From Planctomycetota bacterium (GTDB lineage Bacteria; Planctomycetota; UBA1135; JACQFD01), in assembly GCA_016200225.1 (NCBI GenBank), contig JACQFD010000009.1, positions 29,670 to 93,669 on the forward strand: a DNA stretch of 64,000 nucleotides, written 5' to 3'. Under the pieces are notes generated by a model. It was not told the DNA's origin. It worked only from the letters and a program-made list of their open reading frames with translations, and ran no database searches. Below are positions 57,101-64,000 of the stretch, piece after piece. Position 1 is the first letter of the stretch; each line of letters starts with the position of its first letter. A program made the position numbers and the translations under genes.

Positions 57101-58186
57101 ATGACGCTCCCAACCATTCCCAAAAAATTAGTGATCTGCGCGGCCGCGTTGGGCGCGTTTGCGTCGTGCAAGACGGTGCCCCACGCGCTCGACGATTTGA
57201 AATCGATACACATGGTGCCGGGAAACACGCTCGAACATCGATTCGAAGTGGAACGCTACAGTTTTTTTTCGGCGCTGCTGCTTTGGGGGCCGCTTTCGCA
57301 TATTCCGGGTGTCGGCGGCAAAGCCGCGCGGTCGACGGAGCGCATCGACGACCCGGCGGAATTTTGCGTTTCGAATCTTAAGATTCTTCGATCTGTAAAT
57401 TTAAACGATGTGACCGAATCGGCCGAGGTGGTTTTCTGGGCCGGCGCCATCGCGGAGGCCGATCCGTTTCCGCTCGCGCGCATCGAAGGGCTGCGCCTGC
57501 TCGCCGACGTGGTTCACGAATTCCAACCCGATCCCGCGACGCTCGGCGACCGTTCGGTGGAATATTTACAAAGCACGAAAAAGCGTTTTACGCGCATCAA
57601 GGAATTGTTCGATCTTTCGCTCGCGGGCACGCTCACCGACGAGCAGAAAAATGAATATATACAAACGGCGAAGGAACTCGGCGTGACGCCCGCGTCGCTT
57701 GCGAGCGAAGCCCGCGACTGGTCGCGCATCCTCGCGTCCTGTTGTCTCGTCGAGACCGATACTAAAGTTCGCGACGCGCTCGCGACCGGTTCGATGTTAC
57801 TGATGGCGCGCGGCGCATTATTACAACTGGACCGGTCGCTCGGCGACGCGCACGAGCGCGTCCGCGTCGCGGCGGCGCGCGAAATGATCGCGGCGCTCGG
57901 GCCGGCGGCGCTTCCGCGAATTGTTGCAAGACTGCAGGAAGACGCCAATGTCGACGTGCGCCGCGCGGTTGTAGCATTTGCCGGCGATTCGGCGCGCATC
58001 GGCGCCGTCGAGACCGAACCGATCATTAAGTTTCTCGCGGGCGCGGTGAAGGATCCCGAACCCGCCGTCGCCGTGAACGCGATGGAGTCGCTCGGGCGGC
58101 TCACGGGGGTCGGCCGGCAGTACGACGCCGACTGGTGGGGGCGCTGGTACGAGAAGCGCGTCCAGAACGAAGTTAATATTAAGTAA
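57101..58186 (+). CDS. HEAT-repeat lipoprotein
   Basis: A 361-residue protein with a lipoprotein signal (L-G-A-F-A-S-C, Cys23). The last 120 residues contain HEAT-like helical repeats: D-A-H-E-R-V-R-V-A-A-A-R-E-M-I-A-A-L-G, D-A-N-V-D-V-R-R-A-V-V-A-F-A-G-D, D-P-E-P-A-V-A-V-N-A-M-E-S-L-G-R-L-T-G. The middle part has no recognised motif. It probably serves as a scaffold on the outer face of the inner membrane or inside the outer membrane. The 198-base gap before it holds no gene that I can support. Confidence 0.7.
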   Translation: MTLPTIPKKLVICAAALGAFASCKTVPHALDDLKSIHMVPGNTLEHRFEVERYSFFSALLLWGPLSHIPGVGGKAARSTERIDDPAEFCVSNLKILRSVNLNDVTESAEVVFWAGAIAEADPFPLARIEGLRLLADVVHEFQPDPATLGDRSVEYLQSTKKRFTRIKELFDLSLAGTLTDEQKNEYIQTAKELGVTPASLASEARDWSRILASCCLVETDTKVRDALATGSMLLMARGALLQLDRSLGDAHERVRVAAAREMIAALGPAALPRIVARLQEDANVDVRRAVVAFAGDSARIGAVETEPIIKFLAGAVKDPEPAVAVNAMESLGRLTGVGRQYDADWWGRWYEKRVQNEVNIK

Positions 58187-58195
58187 CCGGCTTCA

Positions 58196-59404
58196 TTGAA
58201 TCGCAAATCCATCCTTTTGGCGGCGCAGATTGCGGTCGCGGTTTTCGCGCTTGTCATTGTTTATTTTAGTATTCACGTCCACGACGCGTTTCGGAGAAGA
58301 GTCGATAAACAACTGGACCGCAACGCGGTCGAAGCGCCGTGGATCGATTGCGATATTTTGGGTCCCGACAGGCCGGAGGGTCCGTGGGGGGCGCCCGTCG
58401 TGGAATTTAGAATCATTCGAAACGAAACGACCTCGGTCCCGCGCGTCGAGGATTCGAAGCCCGCCGTCGAAACGCGGCCGACGCCGGAGTTTGAGTTTCG
58501 TCCGGGGATTATTACACTTTACAAATACATGGCCATGGCGCCGTATTTGGCGGGCGCGGCGTTGTTATTATTCGGCGCGTACATCGCATCGGTTCGTTGG
58601 TGGCTGCTGACGCGCGTTCTTAAGATTCCGTTCTCGATCCGCGCCGCGCTCAAGTGGAGTTTCGTCGGATTTTTCTTTAATAACGCGGTGCCCGGACTGA
58701 TCGGCGGCGACTTGCCGAAAATGTACTACGTCGCGCGCACGGCGCCGATCAAGACGCACGCGGTGCTCACCGTGATCGTCGATCGATTATTAGGTTTGTT
58801 CGGACTCGCCATCGTGGCGTCCGTGGCGTTCTTGATCGATTTTAATCGTTATGCGGAGAAGGCCGATCTTTGGTGGATCCAATGGCTGCTGTTCGGAGTT
58901 CTGGCCGGCCTCGTCGTAGGCGTCGTTTTTATTGTTAATAGCAGAATCCGCCACGCCGTATTTCCTCCGCATCGGGTCGCAAAAATGCCCGGCGGCAAGA
59001 TACTAACGATCATCGACGAAGCGGTCGTGCTCTACGGCGGAAGTCCGAAAACGCTCCTGACGTGTCTATTCTTATCCATCGGCAACCATGTCCTGTCGAT
59101 GATCGCATGGTGGTTTTTTGTAGCGGCGCTTCACGGCAAACTCGCGCTCGGCGCGACGTTCGTCGTCGTGCCGATCATTCAAATGATCAAATCGGTTCCT
59201 TTGGCGCCCGCGGGCTGGGGTGTCGGCGAACTGGCGTTCAACAAACTTCTCCCGCTCTACGGCGAAAGCGGGACGGCCGGCGTCGCGCTTTCGATTACTT
59301 ATAATTTAACGTATCTCGCGTTTTCGCTCGTGGGCGGTTTCATACTTTTGACCGCGCGCGACCGCGTTTCGGCGGCGGAAATGCAAGAAAGTCTGGAACA
59401 TTAA
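58196..59404 (+). CDS. UPF0104 / lysylphosphatidylglycerol-synthase-like membrane protein (flippase type)
   Basis: The 402-residue protein has about eight membrane segments and the hallmarks of the UPF0104/AglD family: R-W-W-L-L-T-R-V-L, G-F-F-F-N-N-A-V-P-G-L-I-G-G-D-L-P-K, the V-D-R-L-L-G-L-F-G-L motif and S-V-P-L-A-P-A-G-W-G-V-G-E. Members are thought to flip or bind lipid-linked substrates. An unusual Pro/Glu-rich loop of about 75 residues (about 35-110) separates the first helix from the rest. The start is TTG at 58196, ten bases after the preceding stop. Confidence 0.75.
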   Translation: MNRKSILLAAQIAVAVFALVIVYFSIHVHDAFRRRVDKQLDRNAVEAPWIDCDILGPDRPEGPWGAPVVEFRIIRNETTSVPRVEDSKPAVETRPTPEFEFRPGIITLYKYMAMAPYLAGAALLLFGAYIASVRWWLLTRVLKIPFSIRAALKWSFVGFFFNNAVPGLIGGDLPKMYYVARTAPIKTHAVLTVIVDRLLGLFGLAIVASVAFLIDFNRYAEKADLWWIQWLLFGVLAGLVVGVVFIVNSRIRHAVFPPHRVAKMPGGKILTIIDEAVVLYGGSPKTLLTCLFLSIGNHVLSMIAWWFFVAALHGKLALGATFVVVPIIQMIKSVPLAPAGWGVGELAFNKLLPLYGESGTAGVALSITYNLTYLAFSLVGGFILLTARDRVSAAEMQESLEH

Positions 59405-59434
59405 ATTTATCCAACTGAATTCTAATATATTATC

Positions 59435-60334
59435 ATGTCGCTACTCGTCGTCGGTTCGATCGCGTTTGACTCCGTCGAGACTCCTTTTGGAAAAGCCGAA
59501 ACGGCGCTCGGAGGGTCCGCGCTTTATTTTAGTTATGCCGCGTCGTATTTTACACATCTGAGGCTCGTCGGCGTCGTTGGTCGGGATTTTCCGATGGTCG
59601 CGCTCGACGAATTCAAGCGACGCGGCGTCGATTGTTCCGGCGTCGAAGTCGCCGACGGCGACACGTTTCGATGGAGCGGAAAATACGAGGGCGACATGAG
59701 CGTGGCGCAGACAATCGAGACGAAATTGAATGTTTTCGGCAACTTTCAACCGAAGATTCCTGCCGGATTCCGCGATTCGCGATTTGTATTTTTAGCGAAC
59801 GGCGCGCCGACGACGCAGATGGCCGTTTTGAAACAAATGGACAAGCCCGATTTCGTCGTCGCCGACACGATGAATCTGTGGATGCGGATCGCGAAGCCGG
59901 ATTTATTAAATTTACTGAAAAACGTGAGCGGACTCATTCTGAACGACGAAGAGGCGCGCGAACTCTCAGGCCAGCGCAATCTCATCCGCGCCGGCCGGGA
60001 AATATTAAAACTCGGACCCAGAATTGTCGTCGTAAAGAAAGGCGAGCACGGCGCGTTTCTTTTCTCCGAATTTGTACAATTCGCGCTGCCGGCCTACCCG
60101 ACCGACGACGTAAAGGATCCGACGGGCGCCGGCGATTCGTTCGCGGGCGGTTTTATGGGTTCGCTCGCGGCGGCCGGAAAAGTAACATTGTCGACGCTGA
60201 AGCGCGCGATGGCCTATGGCACGATCTGCGCTTCGGTCAACGTCGAGGATTTCTCGTTCGCAGCGATGCGCCGCACGAACCGCGAACAGGTCGACCGGCG
60301 ATTCGAGGAGTTTTTGCAGTTTATACAGATCTGA
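59435..60334 (+). CDS. PfkB-family sugar/nucleoside kinase
   Basis: A 299-residue ribokinase-superfamily enzyme. The C-terminal signature D-P-T-G-A-G-D-S-F-A-G-G carries the catalytic Asp and anion hole; the N-terminal A-L-G-G-S-A-L-Y-F-S block and L-N-D-E-E-A-R-E-L fit the family. Similar proteins annotated as sugar kinases of unknown specificity have the same N-terminus (L-V-V-G-S-I-A-F-D-S-V-E-T-P-F-G). The ATG is preceded by an AT tract (AATATATTATC) with no Shine-Dalgarno site. Its 3' end converges on the sigma-fusion gene, 17 bases away. Confidence 0.85.
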   Translation: MSLLVVGSIAFDSVETPFGKAETALGGSALYFSYAASYFTHLRLVGVVGRDFPMVALDEFKRRGVDCSGVEVADGDTFRWSGKYEGDMSVAQTIETKLNVFGNFQPKIPAGFRDSRFVFLANGAPTTQMAVLKQMDKPDFVVADTMNLWMRIAKPDLLNLLKNVSGLILNDEEARELSGQRNLIRAGREILKLGPRIVVVKKGEHGAFLFSEFVQFALPAYPTDDVKDPTGAGDSFAGGFMGSLAAAGKVTLSTLKRAMAYGTICASVNVEDFSFAAMRRTNREQVDRRFEEFLQFIQI

Positions 60335-60351
60335 ACTGCGATCTGTAATTA

Positions 60352-63336
60352 TTATGGATGGAGTTCGACGTCGATTTTCGGCGCCGTTTTCCAATCGTTC
60401 GAGGACGGACCCGTTTCAACGGTAAATTTGCCCGACGCGGTCAGACCGCCGGTCGTCGACGCTTCGAATTGATAGGTTCCGGGCGCGAACGCCGCCATTT
60501 CCGTAAAATCGTCTGTTTCCTGCGCCGCGATCGACGGTTCCTCGAAGATGCGCGCGCCCGTTTCGTCTTTAATTATAAGGCGGAGACTTTCCTTCTCCCT
60601 GGACGCGGCGGCGGACGCCGGAAGTTTGAAATGTAGTTTTTGTAAATTTCCAGGACGAATGCGAAGATCGACGCGCGTCTCCTCCCCGGAGCGGATTTCG
60701 AACGAATGCGCCGCGCACGCGCAATCGCCAAGGGGCGCGCGGAGTAGTAAAACATATTTTCCCGGCGGATGCGTCGTCGGAAGAAGCCGCTCGTCCTTCA
60801 CAGGAATCTCCGAACTGTAAATGAAGCGTTCCACGTCGACGACTTGCAGCAAACAACGCGGGAATTTTACAATTCCGCCTTCGTAGCGAACGTCGACGGC
60901 GAGCGTCCCCGGTTTTTGTATTATAATCGTTCCCGCGTCCCACGTTTCGCCGGGCGCGAGATCGTGCACCGCCGAAACGCCGCGGCCGAGGCCGGTAACC
61001 GTTACTTCTAAATAATATTTTCCGGGCGGAACGGAGGCCATCTCGAACGCGCCCGATTTCGGATCGACGCTCGCCGGCGCGCTCCCGCCCCGCGGGAGCG
61101 CGCGGCAGACGACGCTTCCGCTCCGGACGGGATTGCCTTCCGCATCCGCGACGAAACCCATGATTTTCGAAAGCTCGGCCGATTTTATTGTAATCACTAA
61201 TTCTCCCGCGTCGGCGTGTACGTTCTCGAGTTTGACAAGAGGCCACCGCTGGTTCGACCGCGATCCAACCGTAACTCGGAGACCAGCGTTCGGACATCCC
61301 GGGATTTCAAAGCGCCCGTTTTCATCGTTATGCGCGCTGCCGCCGCGGAGCGGATTCTTAGGATCTGGAGTTTGAATATATGCTTCGATATAACAATTCG
61401 TGATGGCGTTGCCCCTGTCGTCGACGACGCGACCGGAGAGCGTCTGCCCGGCGACGGGATTCACGTCCCATCGTAACTCTTCGCCGGGGGCGCCGCGCAG
61501 TGTCGTCATCGCGCGCCCCTGATCGCGCGCGTCGGCCTCAACTGTTATTTCCTCCGGCGGCAGGCCGTCGATGCGAAACGTGCCGTTGGGCCGCACGATG
61601 GCTTCGTAATAATCCGGAATGCCCCTTCGATTGATCGTAATAGTTCCATTTTTTATAGATACGCCGTTGTTGTCCAGAAACGTGCCGACGAGCGAAACAC
61701 CCGGTTGCAGGACGATATCCAATGTCGCGGGCGTGTCGCCGGAAACGGTAATATTACTTTTCGACGGCGCCAACGGCGCCGCGCGGACGTAGACCGGCGT
61801 TTTTCCGAGCGGCACGGAGTGCGCGATGAATTTTCCGTCGCTATCTGTAATGACGTGCAGCGGCGGCCGCGGCACGCGACCGGGATTGGGAACGTGCCAA
61901 TTGAACGTTCCGATCCACGCGCTCGCCTCGGCGACCGGCTGATTGTGAGTATCCAACACGCGCCCGGCGACCGTGCCGCCGGGATCGCTCAGCGTTAATG
62001 TAATATTGACGACCGCGCCCTTCGCGCCGCTCACGCTCTCGCCCTTCGACGCCGCGTACGCGGGAGCGGTCGCGTACATCCACGACCAGTCCTCGATCGA
62101 GCGAATCTTAAATTCTCCGGAATTGTTACTTCTTGCGCCGATCCAATCGATGCCTTCGTTGGTATTGTGAAGATGGATTTCGGCGTCCGCGACGGGGGAG
62201 CCGGACGCGGTGACGACGCGACCTTCGACGGAAAATCCTTCGGGAAGCGTCAATGTAATTTCAGATTCCTCGCCGGGCTTGATATCCAAATCGACTCCGT
62301 GCCAGCGGTCGATCTGTATAAATACGCCTCCGACGGGCGCGCGCGCAGCGCGAAAATCGCCGTTGGTATCTGTTATAAAATGCGCGATGTGCGGGCCGGC
62401 GTCCGGGTGCGTCGACCACGGAATCCAGCCGATGCCGACGCCCGCGGCGGGAGTCGCGTCGTGCCACCGCACGTGGACGAGCATTGAGCCATAGTATAAT
62501 TGTGCCGGCGCCGAGGCGGGGGGGGATTCGACCGGGGCGCGGCTCGCGGGCGTTTCGGGCGCGCTCGCGGTCGGAAGCGACGCCGGCGTATTTGTAGTTA
62601 CTGCCGCGACGTCTGCCGCGTTCGGAGAATGGATAGTTTCTCCATTCGAATTGGAATAGAAATATTCATGAACGGCAAGCCAGATTCCAATGGATAATAA
62701 TACAATGATCGCCGCGACGATCGCGGCCTTCGTTTTGGTAGCCATGAGGCCGAGCGCTCCCGCGGAGATTGTAAATGTTTGTTTCGTATTGAAGAGAGCC
62801 ACGCCCGCGACCGCCCACGCCGCCTGATGCGCGCCGCCGCGTTCGCCGGCGAGGCGCGCGCGCATTTGTTCGATTCCGCGTTTCAATCGCGTCTTTACAG
62901 TTTCGACCGGCGCGCCGAGCCGGCGCGCGATCTCCCGCGGCGGCAGATCGCTAAAATAGCGCAACAAAATAACAGTTCGATACGGCTCGTCGAGCGCGAC
63001 CGCGGCGTCGAAAATTCTCCGCCGCGTTTCTTCGCGCGACACGACTTCATGCACATCCGCGTCCGCGCTTTCGTAAGTTAACAATTCCTCGCGCCGCGCC
63101 CGCGCCGCCCGCGATCGTAACAGTTGAATCGAAACATTTTTTGTAACGTGCGCGAGCCAGTTGCGCAAATCACCCGCCGAACGCGGCCCGTGCCGCAGCG
63201 CCGCAACCCACACATCCTGCGCCGCATCATTCACATCCTCGGCATCGCGCAACAACCCAAACGCCAGCCTCCTCACGAACGCATCATGCGCGCGAAAGTT
63301 AAAATCGTCGGGAAACGCGGCGGGGGAAGGGGACAC
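60352..63336 (-). CDS. ECF sigma factor fused to a transmembrane helix and extracytoplasmic carboxypeptidase-regulatory-like repeats
   Basis: A single 994-residue chain. Residues about 10-75 are sigma-70 region 2 (F-V-R-R-L-A-F-G-L-L-R-D-A-E-D-V-N-D-A-A-Q-D-V-W) and about 108-163 are region 4 with its helix-turn-helix (L-P-P-R-E-I-A-R-R-L-G-A-P-V-E-T-V-K-T-R-L-K-R-G). A transmembrane helix lies at about 203-222, then an Ala/Ser/Pro/Thr linker to about 285, then six or more CarboxypepD_reg/CnaB-like beta domains to the end. The frame is closed by a TGA three codons upstream of the GTG at 63336, so the sigma start is firm. No anti-sigma gene is adjacent. The design suggests a one-protein signal transducer: an outside sensor and an inside sigma factor, perhaps freed by proteolysis. 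Confidence 0.85.
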   Translation of the reverse strand: MSPSPAAFPDDFNFRAHDAFVRRLAFGLLRDAEDVNDAAQDVWVAALRHGPRSAGDLRNWLAHVTKNVSIQLLRSRAARARREELLTYESADADVHEVVSREETRRRIFDAAVALDEPYRTVILLRYFSDLPPREIARRLGAPVETVKTRLKRGIEQMRARLAGERGGAHQAAWAVAGVALFNTKQTFTISAGALGLMATKTKAAIVAAIIVLLSIGIWLAVHEYFYSNSNGETIHSPNAADVAAVTTNTPASLPTASAPETPASRAPVESPPASAPAQLYYGSMLVHVRWHDATPAAGVGIGWIPWSTHPDAGPHIAHFITDTNGDFRAARAPVGGVFIQIDRWHGVDLDIKPGEESEITLTLPEGFSVEGRVVTASGSPVADAEIHLHNTNEGIDWIGARSNNSGEFKIRSIEDWSWMYATAPAYAASKGESVSGAKGAVVNITLTLSDPGGTVAGRVLDTHNQPVAEASAWIGTFNWHVPNPGRVPRPPLHVITDSDGKFIAHSVPLGKTPVYVRAAPLAPSKSNITVSGDTPATLDIVLQPGVSLVGTFLDNNGVSIKNGTITINRRGIPDYYEAIVRPNGTFRIDGLPPEEITVEADARDQGRAMTTLRGAPGEELRWDVNPVAGQTLSGRVVDDRGNAITNCYIEAYIQTPDPKNPLRGGSAHNDENGRFEIPGCPNAGLRVTVGSRSNQRWPLVKLENVHADAGELVITIKSAELSKIMGFVADAEGNPVRSGSVVCRALPRGGSAPASVDPKSGAFEMASVPPGKYYLEVTVTGLGRGVSAVHDLAPGETWDAGTIIIQKPGTLAVDVRYEGGIVKFPRCLLQVVDVERFIYSSEIPVKDERLLPTTHPPGKYVLLLRAPLGDCACAAHSFEIRSGEETRVDLRIRPGNLQKLHFKLPASAAASREKESLRLIIKDETGARIFEEPSIAAQETDDFTEMAAFAPGTYQFEASTTGGLTASGKFTVETGPSSNDWKTAPKIDVELHP

Positions 63337-63500
63337 GTGGCTTCAAATTTGGAAACGCGGCACGAGGGGGAAGGGGTTCACGGCCGCTTTTCCAATGCAC
63401 GCCATACCGCACATTAGTCCCTTGAAGTAATTGAGGAATAGGGTTTCAACATAAATTTAGGAAATCTCAATTAGAATGATGTTGCACGTGGGCTGGGCGC

Positions 63501-63911
63501 TTAGCGAGTTGAATATGCCGGTTTTGATTCTTGCGCGTCCGTTGGTGATCTATCGGTGAATTTTTTTAATAGATTTGGAGCACTTACTGAAAAAACTAAG
63601 TATCCGACGATGCCAAAGTACAGCCAATTTCTATGCTTTTCCAAATTGTCGGCGCGACGTGAATCGAATGAGATATAAGGCCAAAGTCGTCCACCGATAA
63701 GATAAGCTGGCATGAGAAGGACGAAACTCATTATATATTCCGACCTAATGTGGTTTCCTGCTATGGATAAAATTACCATAAGAATGGATAATATAATTAA
63801 ACTGGTCCCGAGCGAAATCGAATGTGAGGGGTGCAATAGCCACGCAAGACTCCGACGCGGGGTCTTCCCCCCAAAATCAGGCCCACTTGAAACTTTACAC
63901 CGCATCCCCAA
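63501..63911 (-). CDS. Hypothetical small membrane protein at an insertion boundary
   Basis: The nominal 136-residue frame contains three hydrophobic segments (for example I-S-L-G-T-S-L-I-I-L-S-I-L-M-V-I-L-S-I-A-G). Its first 25 residues have a different, basic character and lie in sequence directly upstream of the IS3-type transposase gene, so the true protein probably started elsewhere and was cut or fused by the insertion. The gene is much less GC-rich than the rest of the window. No family is recognised. The 164 bases between it and the sigma fusion gene hold nothing else that I can support. Confidence 0.35.
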   Translation of the reverse strand: MGMRCKVSSGPDFGGKTPRRSLAWLLHPSHSISLGTSLIILSILMVILSIAGNHIRSEYIMSFVLLMPAYLIGGRLWPYISFDSRRADNLEKHRNWLYFGIVGYLVFSVSAPNLLKKFTDRSPTDAQESKPAYSTR

Positions 63912-63923
63912 AAATCCAATCCG

Positions 63924-64000
63924 ATGCGCAAGAGCAAGTTCACCGAAGAGCAGATCATTAACATCCTGAAAGAGGCCGACGCGGGTACTCCGGTCACGGA
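63924..64000 (+). mobile_element. Start of an IS3-family transposase gene (partial)
   Basis: The first 25 complete codons read M-R-K-S-K-F-T-E-E-Q-I-I, then I-L-K-E-A-D-A-G-T-P-V-T, the characteristic beginning of IS3-family OrfA (Transposase_8 helix-turn-helix). The gene runs off the window edge. The insertion sequence's left terminal repeat should lie within about 100 bases upstream of the ATG, but I could not fix it without the right end. Confidence 0.8.

Overview
The window is a GC-rich (by eye about 58-60 percent) bacterial chromosome segment, densely packed, with many ATGA-type gene overlaps and almost no empty intergenic space. The DUF1549/DUF1501/WD40 operon, several FG-GAP/VCBS proteins, a DUF6677-like membrane protein, a sulfatase-fold protein, and a family of large carboxypeptidase-regulatory-like (CarboxypepD_reg/CnaB-type) surface proteins point to a planctomycete or close relative. 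LpxL, LptF and LptG show that the cell makes and exports lipid A/LPS, so it is diderm. This is inference from gene content; no 16S gene is present.

Layout. 1-2269: 3' end of a formamidopyrimidine-DNA glycosylase gene and a GH172/DUF2961 gene with a late frameshift. 2319-5624: lpxL, divergent from lptF-lptG. 5750-14377: an FG-GAP protein, then a duplicated two-gene module (small BamE-like protein plus large membrane-anchored repeat protein). The second large copy is frameshifted, and a third large gene carries two in-frame TAA codons. 14385-20594: S33 peptidase, SGNH-like protein, methyltransferase, TPR proteins. 20707-24395: a compositionally distinct hypothetical gene, small membrane proteins, a YbgC thioesterase, a redoxin-like secreted protein. 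24425-28871: DUF1549-DUF1501-WD40 operon.

28944-35156 is a nearly complete ISC iron-sulfur operon: iscR-iscS-iscU-iscA-hscB-hscA-iscX. It is followed by a Rieske ferredoxin where a [2Fe-2S] adrenodoxin-type fdx would usually lie. Clear inverted and direct repeats precede iscR and iscS. 35204-45731: lipoprotein-type GNAT, DDAH-like enzyme, thyX, a VCBS protein and two more large repeat proteins. 45774-49355: pcnB, exported methyltransferase, tRNA-Trp, rsmG. 49424-53568: secreted hydrolase, IPT/TIG protein, tRNA-Leu, smpB, CREST/ceramidase-like protein, tmRNA (ssrA), a three-unit 55-bp palindromic tandem repeat and a terminator. 53591-60334: DUF4256, MFS transporter, sulfatase-fold protein, HEAT-repeat lipoprotein, UPF0104 flippase-like protein, PfkB kinase.

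The most striking gene is at 60352-63336 (minus): an ECF sigma factor fused in one chain to a transmembrane helix and about 700 residues of predicted extracytoplasmic beta-sandwich repeats. It resembles the sigma-less membrane-anchored repeat proteins elsewhere in the window. The right edge (about 63420-64000) is AT-richer and holds the first codons of an IS3-family transposase.

Two genome-wide habits show throughout. Shine-Dalgarno sequences are mostly absent, with AT-rich tracts just upstream of starts instead. Short AT islands (TTACAA/TTGTAA, TTAATATTAA, TTACTAAAA) are embedded in otherwise GC-rich coding sequence.
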